Assembly: GCF_000758585.1 (NCBI RefSeq)
Contig: NZ_CP009281.1
Coordinates: 2,418,001-2,482,000 of the forward strand
Direction: 5' to 3'
DNA: 64,000 bases
Source: Paenibacillus sp. FSL R5-0345
GTDB taxonomy: Bacteria > Bacillota > Bacilli > Paenibacillales > Paenibacillaceae
Both the position numbers and the translations under genes were made by a program. The notes below the pieces were generated by a model. That model was not told where the DNA came from. It did not search any database and saw only the letters and a program-made list of their open reading frames with translations. Positions 51,485-60,364 of this stretch are shown here, piece by piece. How positions within the stretch are numbered: position 1 is the stretch's first letter; every line of letters starts with the position of its first letter.

Positions 51485-52231
51485 GTGAAAATTGATCATC
51501 TAGTTGTAAATGTGGATCGTAATGTACACGAAGACCAAACGTTTGTTAAGGCAGTCCAAACGCTTGGTCTTCCATATGAGCCGAAGTGGGGAAAAGGTAC
51601 AAAGGGGTTTAAAGTATCAAATATATGGATCGGAAATGAATATTTTGAATGGGTTCGAATTAAGAAAAAGGATGGCGGCGGTTGGCTGAAAAGTTGGACG
51701 GAGGATTATCTGGGAGGACATCGGAGTCTTATAGGCTTTGCGTTGGATGTAGAAGATATAGATGCTGTATATAAGGAACTTTCAAGTCGAAATATTGAAG
51801 CTTCAACACCAGAACCTTTGCGGTTTCGTTGGTTTTTTAATCTGTTAACTAGAACGATGCCATGGAAAAATTCATATATACCGAAATTTGAAGGAGTGCC
51901 TTTTCAATTCTTTTTACAACAAATGAATGACGAGAAAAGCCTAGCATTTATGCAGCAATATATGGTTCCAAACAGTAGAGATCAAAATATTCAGGGTATC
52001 TCACAAGTAAATATATATGGAGCATGGACTCAAAAGGACAAAAAATTGCTTAAAGACATATTCACTGACGTTGTTGTTCAAGATGGAATGATTATTATTT
52101 CTTTAGGCTCCCAGACGATCTGTTGTGTGGACGCTGAGACTTACAGAGTTGAAGTGCTGCTCGATTGCAGAAATGACGAGTACTCCAAAAAGGAATTAGA
52201 AGTCGGCAATTTATTGATTCGAAATCGTTAA
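51485..52231 (+). CDS. VOC/glyoxalase-like protein
   Basis: 248 residues in two parts. KIDHLVVNVDRNVHEDQTF opens a VOC-type beta-alpha fold, with GHRSLIGFALDVEDIDAVYKEL in the first half. The second half (about 130-248) is less typical. Metal ligands are poorly conserved compared with glyoxalase, so a binding role is possible. GTG start at 51485 with AAGGTGG upstream. Lies 15 bp after the phosphatase and 15 bp before the methyltransferase. Confidence 0.7.
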   Translation: MKIDHLVVNVDRNVHEDQTFVKAVQTLGLPYEPKWGKGTKGFKVSNIWIGNEYFEWVRIKKKDGGGWLKSWTEDYLGGHRSLIGFALDVEDIDAVYKELSSRNIEASTPEPLRFRWFFNLLTRTMPWKNSYIPKFEGVPFQFFLQQMNDEKSLAFMQQYMVPNSRDQNIQGISQVNIYGAWTQKDKKLLKDIFTDVVVQDGMIIISLGSQTICCVDAETYRVEVLLDCRNDEYSKKELEVGNLLIRNR

Positions 52232-52246
52232 TAGGAGATTAAAAAT

Positions 52247-52837
52247 ATGGGATTATTGAATGCACTGATCGATCAAGCCAAGAACCCGAGAGGATTCGTC
52301 GGGAATATCATGATCAAGATCATGAACCAGGCACATACCAGCATAACAACGTGGGGGCTTAAAAAAATAGAAGTGATGAACAACGCACCTATTTTGGACA
52401 TAGGCTGTGGTGGTGGTCAAACTATACATATGCTTGCAAAACATAATAAATATCAGGAAATCTACGGCATAGATTATTCTCAGCAAGCTGTGGAGACATC
52501 CAATCAAAAAAACAATAAGGCTGTTGCCGCAGGTAAGGTGAAGATTAGTCAGGGAGACGTATCGACTTTACCGTTCAATGATGAATTTTTCGGGACGATC
52601 ACGGCTATTCAGACGCATTATTTCTGGCCAGATCTTGAACAAAATATAAGTGAAGTGTTTAGGGTGTTGAAGGCAGGCGGAACGTTTGTTATTATTTCTG
52701 AGGTCTATAAAATCAATTATCACATGAAACAATACACAAAAAACGAAGAGATAGATCAGTTATTTCAGAAAGTTGGCTTTCAAACGGTAAATATTCACGA
52801 GAACAACAAATGGAAATGTTATGTTGGAAAGAAATAA
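52247..52837 (+). CDS. Class I SAM-dependent methyltransferase
   Basis: 196 residues, methyltransf_11/25 type. SAM motif I ILDIGCGGGQT (49-59), motif II YGIDYSQQAVET (about 73-84), acidic motif GDVSTLPFNDEFF and post-motif LKAGGTFVIISE. Substrate likely a small molecule; not identifiable. AGGAG 9 nt before ATG. Third gene of the operon, followed by a hairpin. Confidence 0.88.
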   Translation: MGLLNALIDQAKNPRGFVGNIMIKIMNQAHTSITTWGLKKIEVMNNAPILDIGCGGGQTIHMLAKHNKYQEIYGIDYSQQAVETSNQKNNKAVAAGKVKISQGDVSTLPFNDEFFGTITAIQTHYFWPDLEQNISEVFRVLKAGGTFVIISEVYKINYHMKQYTKNEEIDQLFQKVGFQTVNIHENNKWKCYVGKK

Positions 52838-52877
52838 AGCGGCCGCACCGCCCCAAAAAGGACGACACAGCCGCTTT
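52836..52877 (-). terminator. Hairpin at the end of the YjcZ gene (possibly bidirectional)
   Basis: AAAGCGGC / GCCGCTTT arms. On the minus strand followed by CTTTATTTC. It also lies at the methyltransferase stop. Confidence 0.55.
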
Positions 52878-52907
52878 AACTTCACCGTCTATTTAGCCGG
52901 ATTGGTA

Positions 52908-53003
52908 TTAAACGAACAATGAACGGGAAATGATTACGAGCAAGATAAAGAGTACCAAGATCGCACCAGTTGAAGTGAAGGCTCCTCCATGAAATTCACC
53001 CAT
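52908..53003 (-). CDS. YjcZ family sporulation miniprotein, second copy
   Basis: 31 residues: ATG 53003, TAA 52908, GGAGGA about 8 nt upstream. Polar head GEFHGGAFTSTG, then helix AILVLFILLVIISRSLFV, nearly identical to the helix of the 15057-15152 copy. Upstream CATACGTTA fits a sigma-K -10 in form. Not called by a length-filtered ORF search. Confidence 0.85.
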   Translation of the reverse strand: MGEFHGGAFTSTGAILVLFILLVIISRSLFV

Positions 53004-53114
53004 GATATATTCCTCCTTAACGTATGTCTTATTCCCATTGCTGCGGCGGATGTCGCAGCTTTCTGAGATAATGACATCATATGCCAAAGTGGACTGGATG
53101 AACTGGTCTATGGC

Positions 53115-54518
53115 CTATTGCTCGTCAATATGGGCTTTTAGGATGCGCAGTCCTTTTGGAAGGTGATTCTTAAGTTGGCCAGCGCTTGCTTTGCCCCAAC
53201 TTATCGGCAATCCATCTAAAGTTACTAGTGTCCATCCATGTAATTCCACCGGCACAGGTAAGCTTTCGCCCCGGAGCCAAGCATGTATTTCCATCCCCCC
53301 GCTACTAAGATCAAAACTACGTGTTACATCTGTGTGCTGAATCGCCATCGCGAGGGCGTGAGCAGGTTCAATCCGATTTTTCTTTAAATGGGCAATATGT
53401 AGCCCGGCTCGTGGAATACGAAGACCATCCAGCAGCCCCGTATGGAGGTTGCCGCTAAAGGATTCAGGCAGTAGATAAAGAGATTCACCGAACAGCAGAG
53501 GGATGCCTTGATATGAGAAACCAGGCAGCTCAACCGCGGCCCAGTCTTGAAATAACTGATATGCATCGCGTACGGAAGAATTGATTTTTGGATTGTTTTT
53601 GCTACGACGTTTATTAGTGCTGCGTTTGGCATCGTCATTAACGTCATTTTCGGTGACACTTTGCTTACGTAGGAGTGCAACAAAGTGGCCTTCGCCTTTT
53701 TCTAAATGTGGCCAAAGGCGCTTGTGGGTAAGTAGTTCCATATCGGGGTAGCGATCCGTCAATCGGGCAATGATCTCCTCATTCTCTTGGCGGTTAAAGG
53801 TGCAAGTAGAGTAGGCTAGAGTCCCCCCAGGCTTAAGCATAAGGTAGGCGTCTTGTAGAATGTCCCATTGTCTTGCCGCACACATAACTACATGGTCAGG
53901 AGACCACTCTGAAACAGCGTTTGGATCTTTTCGAAACATGCCTTCTCCTGAGCAAGGGGCATCTAACATAATTCGGTCAAATGCTTGTGGGAAGCGAGAA
54001 GATAGCTGTTCTGGCGTTGCACAGGTTACGAGGGTGTTCTTTATGCCTAGACGTTCGACGTTCTCTGCCAAAATTTTTGCGCGTTCCGGATGAATTTCAT
54101 TAGAGATTAAGAGGCCTTGTCCTTGCATTAAACCAGCGATATGCGTAGTTTTGCCCCCAGGGGCAGCAGCAAGGTCGAGGACGGTTTCGCCGGGTTTAGG
54201 TGCGAGCAGTTCGGCTGCGGACATTGCGGAAGGCTCCTGAATATAATATAGTCCGGCAGTATGGTAAGGGTGTCTGCCTGGTCGAGCGGGCTCTTCATAA
54301 TAATAACCGTCTGGGCACCATGGGATAGGTTTCAGATCAAACTGTGAGACTGTGCGCTCTACTGCGACTTGACCTGAATCTGAGATGCTTTTCAATGGAT
54401 TAAAGCGAAGTCCCTGCGTTCGTGGTGCTGAATAGCTTTCTAGAAAAGCATTTGCCTCTTGCCCCAGCATTTCTTGTATATATGCGGTGTAAGAGGCAGG
54501 CAGCTGTTCTTCCTTCAT
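53115..54518 (-). CDS. rsmF: RsmF-like 16S rRNA m5C methyltransferase (paralogue B)
   Basis: 467 residues, same family and layout as the 38266 gene: N-terminal RNA-binding part with RFNPLKS, SAM site DLAAAPGGKTTH (about 116-127), catalytic DAPCSGEGMFRKD and AYSTCTFNRQE, then a basic linker (KRSTNKRRSKNNPK) and PUA-like end. Paralogue A has CAAPGGKS where this has AAAPGGKT. ATG 54518 with GGAGAAT upstream. Which one is the true RsmF orthologue cannot be decided here. Confidence 0.9.
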   Translation of the reverse strand: MKEEQLPASYTAYIQEMLGQEANAFLESYSAPRTQGLRFNPLKSISDSGQVAVERTVSQFDLKPIPWCPDGYYYEEPARPGRHPYHTAGLYYIQEPSAMSAAELLAPKPGETVLDLAAAPGGKTTHIAGLMQGQGLLISNEIHPERAKILAENVERLGIKNTLVTCATPEQLSSRFPQAFDRIMLDAPCSGEGMFRKDPNAVSEWSPDHVVMCAARQWDILQDAYLMLKPGGTLAYSTCTFNRQENEEIIARLTDRYPDMELLTHKRLWPHLEKGEGHFVALLRKQSVTENDVNDDAKRSTNKRRSKNNPKINSSVRDAYQLFQDWAAVELPGFSYQGIPLLFGESLYLLPESFSGNLHTGLLDGLRIPRAGLHIAHLKKNRIEPAHALAMAIQHTDVTRSFDLSSGGMEIHAWLRGESLPVPVELHGWTLVTLDGLPISWGKASAGQLKNHLPKGLRILKAHIDEQ

Positions 54519-54625
54519 AGATCATTCTCCTTTTTCTTAGTTGCTGTTTCATGTTTATACCGATAAAATCAAGGTATGGGGAACGTAATCGTACCTGAAA
54601 TTCTACATATACACAACTATATCAT

Positions 54626-54658
54626 AATTGCCAAGTCTTACTGTACGTAAGGCAATTG
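54626..54658 (+). promoter_or_regulatory. Hairpin in the 5' leader of the glycosyltransferase mRNA
   Basis: AATTGCC / GGCAATT with an inner CTTAC / GTAAG stem, ending 3 nt before the AAGGGG Shine-Dalgarno. No T-tract follows. Confidence 0.4.
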
Positions 54659-54675
54659 TAAAGGGGATGTACCAT

Positions 54676-55812
54676 ATGAATTTGCTGCAAGCGCTCTTCT
54701 TCCCGCCGGAGCAACCCGGTGGTGTATCATCCATGATCCCTTATCTTCAGGAAAGGTTCCGTTCAAGCCGCTGGGAGATGGATTTGTTTTGGTTACCTAA
54801 GCGGATTCGCAACAAGGGACATGAAGAAGTCATATTCGAGACCTTTGATTGGACCCAGTTTGGGGAAAGTCAGATCGTTCAGAAATATATTCAGACCTAT
54901 CGTGATTATCTATGGTGGACTAAATTACGAATGAGCAAGACATATGATCTTATCCATTCCCATCATCCAATTGCTGGTTTAGCAATGAAAAAAGTATTTC
55001 CAAATACTCCGTTAATTCAAACCTTACATTCCAGTTATGAGCGAGAGCTGATACTGAATGGAGCTATTTCTGATGGTGGTCTGGAGCATCAGTTTCTAGT
55101 TTCGCTTTACCGCGAACTTGAGCATGTAAGTGATCAGTTAATGACCGTGTCTCAAGCTTTTGCAGAGTATGTGGCGCCATATATTCAAGATCCTTCTAAT
55201 ATAGGAGTAATCCCGAATGGTTTTGATGAAAAAAGGTTTAAGCCAGTCCCGCATGACAACGCTATACCCCAGCTTGTGACTGTGACACGTCTGGTTCCAG
55301 CCAAAGGAATTGACACGTTACTCAAAGCCTGTGCTGAGCTTAAAAATCGCGGCCATGAATATGTACTGCATATTATCGGCGATGGACCTTCCCGTGCGGA
55401 TTTGGAAAATATGGCTAAACAATTAGGGATTTATAATGAAACGATTTTTTATGGATATACGCTCCATCCGGAAGAATTCATGCCTTTCTTTGATATTTTC
55501 GTGCTGCCATCTCGGGCAGAGGCCTTCGGATCGGTGTTTGCAGAAGCGGCGCTTAGCTGCTTGGCTTTAGTTGGGACGAATGTTGGCGGGATACCGGAGC
55601 AAATTGAAGATGGTGTGAATGGTCTGCTCGTCAATCCTGATGATGAAATTGCACTTGCTGATGCTTTAGAGAAGGTGATATCCGATCCGGCTTATCGTTA
55701 TGAGCTTTCTCGTTCAGCTTGGGATAAAGCGAAAAGCTTGTATTCGCTGACTCGTGTCGCTAATGAACTTAAAAAGACATACTTACAGTATCCCTCAGGA
55801 ACGAAAGGGTGA
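54676..55812 (+). CDS. GT4 family glycosyltransferase
   Basis: 378 residues, GT-B fold, retaining. N-terminal acceptor domain (NLLQALFFPPEQPGGVSSM) and C-terminal nucleotide-sugar domain: VTRLVPAKGIDTLLKA, GDGPSRADLEN, and the E-x7-E stretch PSRAEAFGSVFAEAALS. Likely adds sugar to a lipid or polysaccharide at the cytosolic membrane face. ATG 54676 with AAGGGG 9 nt upstream. Heads a row with yhaO (6 bp gap) and yhaN. Confidence 0.88.
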   Translation: MNLLQALFFPPEQPGGVSSMIPYLQERFRSSRWEMDLFWLPKRIRNKGHEEVIFETFDWTQFGESQIVQKYIQTYRDYLWWTKLRMSKTYDLIHSHHPIAGLAMKKVFPNTPLIQTLHSSYERELILNGAISDGGLEHQFLVSLYRELEHVSDQLMTVSQAFAEYVAPYIQDPSNIGVIPNGFDEKRFKPVPHDNAIPQLVTVTRLVPAKGIDTLLKACAELKNRGHEYVLHIIGDGPSRADLENMAKQLGIYNETIFYGYTLHPEEFMPFFDIFVLPSRAEAFGSVFAEAALSCLALVGTNVGGIPEQIEDGVNGLLVNPDDEIALADALEKVISDPAYRYELSRSAWDKAKSLYSLTRVANELKKTYLQYPSGTKG

Positions 55813-55818
55813 GCAGCT

Positions 55819-57129
55819 ATGATTCCATTTCGATTTCTACATGCTGCTGACTTACATTTGGATAGCCGTTTTGCCGGGCTGGCGTATATTTCGCCAGCCA
55901 TTCGTTCTTATTTACGCGAGTCAACCTTCGCCGCCTTAGGGCGGCTTGTCCGCGTTGCGATCCAAGAGGAAGTTGATTTTATTGTCATCAGTGGAGATGT
56001 GTATGATGTTTCAGATGCTTCCTTACAGGGTCAGCTGCGATTTCAAGAAGCGCTCAAGGAACTTGGCCAGCACGGGATTCAAGTGTTTCTGATCCATGGT
56101 AACCATGATCCACTTGATGGATTGCGTCTGGCAACGGAATTGCCAAAGCATGTTACCGTGTTCGGAGGGGAGAAGCCAGATCATGCCACTGCTTACCGTC
56201 GTAAAGATGGTCAAGAAGTAGCTATTGTTAGTGGAATCTCTTATCCGACTGCGAAAGTTACCGACAACACAGCACTGACCTTTTCTCGAAAGCCTGGCAG
56301 CCGTCTGTTTCATATTGCTATGCTGCATGGAAATGTAGATGGTGATTTGGTGCACGAGACATATTCTCCTTGTAGCCGTAGAGATCTTATCGAACGGGGT
56401 TTTGATTATTGGGCGCTTGGGCATATCCATAAACGCAGTATATTGCATGAGAAACCAGCAATTGTGTACCCAGGTAATATACAGGGGCGCAGTATTAAGG
56501 AAACCGGACCAAAGGGTTGTTATGTTGTGGATGTTGATGAGGCTGGAAGTATTGCGCTCCGGTTTCATGAGCTTGATTATGTTCGCTGGCAGGTACGGGA
56601 TCTATCCATTGAGGGATTGAGTCATGAAGCAGAATGGATACAAAGGGTGGAGCAGGTGATTGACGAAATCAGGGAGGAACTCCCGGAGCTGATGTCAGTG
56701 GTTAGATTTCGTCTGATCGGACGCGGGGACGTACATAAAGTATTAGCTGAAAAAGGTGCGGCAGAGGATCTGCTGTCTGAACTCCAGCGCCGTGAGGCGG
56801 TTCGGGCTGAGCGTAAAGATTATAAAGGACTTGTCTGGGTGGAAGGATTCGCTGTAGAGTCCGGGTTAGCTATTGACCGTGAACGGTTATTAGAGGAGGA
56901 TAGCTTTCTTGGAGAAATGCTGCGAATTACAGATCGTACGGAACATTCAGCAGAAGCGCTTGAAGAATTAATAAACAGTGCGCTTAAGCCGCTCATGGAG
57001 AATCAGGAGCTGCGACAGCTGCTCTCGGTGACAAGTCAAGAGGAGAAGTTAAATTGGCTTCGTAGTGCAGCGGAACAGGGAATCACAATGCTCGGTGGAA
57101 TGGAGGGTGCTCCAGAAGATGAGAATTGA
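55819..57129 (+). CDS. yhaO: SbcD-like DNA repair exonuclease (YhaO)
   Basis: 436 residues, calcineurin-like metallophosphoesterase. Metal motifs AADLHLDSRF (D/H), ISGDVYDV, IHGNHDPLDG, HIAMLHGN and LGHIHKR are all intact. Mre11/SbcD-type nuclease that would pair with the SMC-like ATPase encoded next. The C-terminal part binds the partner's coiled coil. 6 bp after the glycosyltransferase and overlapping yhaN by 11 bp. Confidence 0.9.
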   Translation: MIPFRFLHAADLHLDSRFAGLAYISPAIRSYLRESTFAALGRLVRVAIQEEVDFIVISGDVYDVSDASLQGQLRFQEALKELGQHGIQVFLIHGNHDPLDGLRLATELPKHVTVFGGEKPDHATAYRRKDGQEVAIVSGISYPTAKVTDNTALTFSRKPGSRLFHIAMLHGNVDGDLVHETYSPCSRRDLIERGFDYWALGHIHKRSILHEKPAIVYPGNIQGRSIKETGPKGCYVVDVDEAGSIALRFHELDYVRWQVRDLSIEGLSHEAEWIQRVEQVIDEIREELPELMSVVRFRLIGRGDVHKVLAEKGAAEDLLSELQRREAVRAERKDYKGLVWVEGFAVESGLAIDRERLLEEDSFLGEMLRITDRTEHSAEALEELINSALKPLMENQELRQLLSVTSQEEKLNWLRSAAEQGITMLGGMEGAPEDEN

Positions 57130-60100
57130 ACATTTGCAGATCCATGGCTTCGGACGTTTGCATAACCGAGAGATTGATCTATCGGAAGGCGTTACCATAC
57201 TCTATGGACGTAATGAAGCAGGAAAAAGCACGACGTTGCAGTTTATTCGCTCCATGCTATTTGGAATTCCAAGTCGTGGTAACCCTACGGAGAGGTATGA
57301 ACCTATGCAAGGCGGTTTGCATGGGGGAATACTGAAGGCGCGTGATATGAATGGTGGTCTATGGACCATTCGTCGCCATACCACTGGGGGTGAGGGCTCA
57401 GGAAGAAATGAGAAGCTGAACATCGCGTTTAACCATCCGAATGGAACGACGCAAGAGCTGGGACAAGCTGAAATGGAGCGTCTTTTGCTTGGTGGTATCT
57501 CTCGAAGCATGTTCCATCAATTGTTCGCGGTCTCTCTCGATGAACTGCAGGAGCTTGCTGCGCTTCAATCAGAAGAGATGAGCAGCTTTCTCTTTCATGC
57601 AGGGATGGGCGGCGGTGGAACGATCATGCGGGCGGAACGCCGATTGGTACAGGAAGCTGAGAAGCTATATAAACCTCGGGGCAAGCTGCAGGAAGCTGCT
57701 AAAATCGTTCAGGCTATTGAGAAACTAGAACGCCAGATGGCGGAGAGCCGCTCTTATCTTCCACGTTATAACGGTAATATAGCAGCAATAAAGGTTATGG
57801 AATCTGAGCTGGATCAATTGGAACAACAACGTAAGCTTACTGGAGACAAGCTTGTGATGCTTCGCAAAGCTCAGGATGTTCGTGAATTGTGGTTAAAATG
57901 GAGCGATGCGCAGCTCGAACTGCAAGACCTGCCAGTGATTACAACCTTTCCTGAAGATGGAGCGATTCGCTATCAGGCACTTGAAGGTGAAATTCGAAAT
58001 GCTCTAGGAGCAGTAACTCGTTATGAACGTCTGCAAAGTGAGCTTACGGATGAGCTGGCGCAGAATCCACCGGATGCGTTGTTAATAGCGCAGGGGCCTG
58101 CCCTGGAGCGGCTGGATCGCCATCGGAGCAGCTATGAAAACCTGCGAGTAGAAAGACAGCGCCTAGAAGGTGAATTGACCGCGCTGAATGAGCATTTGCA
58201 GCGAATTCTGCGAGGCATTGATGTCAGCTGGAGCGCGGCAGAGCTGACTGCATTTGCGGGTGCAGCGGCAGATCGTGAAGCTGCACGGAGGTTTGCGGCG
58301 GCGTTCGCGAGTTATGATCGCCGCATGGAGGCGGAGGGCGCAGCGCGGCAGACGCTGCGATCCCGCTTGGCCGCTGCCTCAGCTTCGCTGCAGGCAGCAG
58401 AACGGGCGTTGGCGCGTGAGCACGCTACCGGCGCCGAATCTTTTGCGCAGCTGGCTCCGCGCAGCGCCCGTGAAGTGCTGCAGCTGTGGGACGAGCTGCA
58501 GCAGGCGGCCGAGCGCTGGCGCGAAGCGCAGCTCAGCGAGGGGCCGCAGCGCGCCCCCGGCGCCGGAAGTGACGGCCCTAGCGCGCAGCGCATGGCTGCG
58601 CTCTACCGGCGCCTGCTGTGGGCTGGGGCAGCACTAACTGTGCTGCTGCCCACAGCGCTGTGGCTGACCGGTGCTCCGCCGGCCAGCGCAGTGCTCGCGA
58701 TCGGCCTGCTTGGCGCGGCCGATCTGGCCCTTTGGGCCGGCCTCAGCGGAGCGCGCCGGCCGGAAGCGTCCCCGCCAGGGCATGGCGGGGACGCGGGCAC
58801 AGCCGCAGCTGAGATGCTGCGGCTGCGGGGGCAGCTGCTCTCCGGGGCGGAGCCGGAGAGCGCTATGCCGGGGCGGCGGTCGGCCGCCCCGGGGTCCAGC
58901 CCCGACGCAGGCGGGCTGGAAGCCTCCATGAGGGAGCTTCGCAGGCTCATGGAGGCTTGGTCAGCTTGGCGGCAGCGCATTGAACGCTATGCCGCCGAGC
59001 GGGATGCCTGCCGCACGGAGCTGGAGACGCTGGCAGGCCAAGAGAAGCTGCTCGCGGAAGAAATGACCCGAGCAGAGACGGCTTTCACTCAAACTGCTGA
59101 GCAATATGAAGAGTGGCTGCGTGAGCGCAGATTGCCTGAAGGGTTGTCCCCGGAAGGGCTGCCGGATATCTTTGCAATGGTGGAGCAGGGGAACGAACTG
59201 CTGCGCCAAGAGAATAAGCTCTCTTTGCGACTAAAGCAGCTTGAAGCAGAGTGCAACTTGTTCGAGGAGGAGCTGCTTGCTCTCATTTATGAATCAGGTA
59301 CTGATCCTTTAAACGAGTCTGGCGTAGCGGCAACTAGCTTTGATATGGACGCGCAGGATGGACAACGAAGATCTGCACTAACTTTACTAAGCTGGCTGGA
59401 ACTTCGAAAAAGAGCTTGGGATGAACTGAAAAAGGACCTGGTTCGCCGGGAAAGTATTCAGTCACGGTTACAGGAGCTTCTGGAGGAGCTTAAGGAAAGC
59501 CATAGAGTATTAGGTGAACTTAGAGAACAGCGTGAACACCTGTTGCATGAAGGCGGAGCAATAAGCGGGGAGGACTTCTTACGAAGGTCGGCTGCTGTAC
59601 AGCGGCGTAGTGAGCTGAATAAATCCATTCGTCAGTGGGAGTTAGCTATGTTTGGAGGCTGGGAGGATGAGCGAGTTGCCGCCCTGCAGGTCGTATTAGA
59701 TCATCATGATGCCTCAGCACTTCAAAAAGAACGGATAGCAGCTGAAGAGCTGGCTGAACGGGAGGAAGAAATGTGGAACACCCTGCTGGAGCAACGAGGG
59801 AAGCTGCTTCAGGAAAGGGAGTACTTGAAAGAGCGTTGTATGGAGGACTCCGTAATTCAGCAATTGGAAGAGCAGAGAGCCGCTCTGCGAATTGTGGCTG
59901 ATAAATATGCGGTAGCAGCATTAACAGCCGAATTAATTGGAAGAACCCGCCGTATTTATGAACAGGAGAAGCAGCCGCAGGTACTATTGCTTGCATCGGA
60001 CTATTTCTCCAAGCTGACGGAAGGGGAATACAAGAGAGTTGTTATGACTCTGGGCCATAAAGAGCTAAAAGCTGAACACAAAAATGCTGGACTAATCGAC

Positions 60101-60364
60101 AGCGGACTGCTTAGCCGCGGGACGGCAGAACAGCTGTACCTTTCCATCCGCTTGGCACTGGCAGAGACGATGTCTCGGCAAGTATCGCTGCCATTGCTGT
60201 TCGATGACCTATTCGTCAACTTTGATGAAGCCCGTCTTCATGCTGCTCTTTCACTGCTTGGTGAACTGTCGATCTCCCGCCAGATTGTAATGATGACTTG
60301 TCACAAGCATGTGGCGGAAGCGGCAGCGCGAATCATTCCAACAGCAGCAGTTATTTCCGTGTAA
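57119..60364 (+). CDS. yhaN: SbcC/Rad50-like AAA ATPase (YhaN) with GC-rich, helix-bearing insert
   Basis: 1081 residues. N-terminal ATPase lobe with GRNEAGKST (about 31-39); long coiled coil with two hydrophobic helices near 499-550 (LLWAGAALTVLLPTALWLTG and the next) typical of YhaN; C-terminal lobe with RGTAEQLYLSIRLALAE signature and LLFDDLFVNFDEARL. Longer than Bacillus YhaN (about 960). The stretch 58230-59000 is Gly/Pro/Ala/Arg-rich and strikingly GC-rich compared with both ends. ATG 57119, GGAGGGTG 9 nt upstream. Confidence 0.9.
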   Translation: MRIEHLQIHGFGRLHNREIDLSEGVTILYGRNEAGKSTTLQFIRSMLFGIPSRGNPTERYEPMQGGLHGGILKARDMNGGLWTIRRHTTGGEGSGRNEKLNIAFNHPNGTTQELGQAEMERLLLGGISRSMFHQLFAVSLDELQELAALQSEEMSSFLFHAGMGGGGTIMRAERRLVQEAEKLYKPRGKLQEAAKIVQAIEKLERQMAESRSYLPRYNGNIAAIKVMESELDQLEQQRKLTGDKLVMLRKAQDVRELWLKWSDAQLELQDLPVITTFPEDGAIRYQALEGEIRNALGAVTRYERLQSELTDELAQNPPDALLIAQGPALERLDRHRSSYENLRVERQRLEGELTALNEHLQRILRGIDVSWSAAELTAFAGAAADREAARRFAAAFASYDRRMEAEGAARQTLRSRLAAASASLQAAERALAREHATGAESFAQLAPRSAREVLQLWDELQQAAERWREAQLSEGPQRAPGAGSDGPSAQRMAALYRRLLWAGAALTVLLPTALWLTGAPPASAVLAIGLLGAADLALWAGLSGARRPEASPPGHGGDAGTAAAEMLRLRGQLLSGAEPESAMPGRRSAAPGSSPDAGGLEASMRELRRLMEAWSAWRQRIERYAAERDACRTELETLAGQEKLLAEEMTRAETAFTQTAEQYEEWLRERRLPEGLSPEGLPDIFAMVEQGNELLRQENKLSLRLKQLEAECNLFEEELLALIYESGTDPLNESGVAATSFDMDAQDGQRRSALTLLSWLELRKRAWDELKKDLVRRESIQSRLQELLEELKESHRVLGELREQREHLLHEGGAISGEDFLRRSAAVQRRSELNKSIRQWELAMFGGWEDERVAALQVVLDHHDASALQKERIAAEELAEREEEMWNTLLEQRGKLLQEREYLKERCMEDSVIQQLEEQRAALRIVADKYAVAALTAELIGRTRRIYEQEKQPQVLLLASDYFSKLTEGEYKRVVMTLGHKELKAEHKNAGLIDSGLLSRGTAEQLYLSIRLALAETMSRQVSLPLLFDDLFVNFDEARLHAALSLLGELSISRQIVMMTCHKHVAEAAARIIPTAAVISV

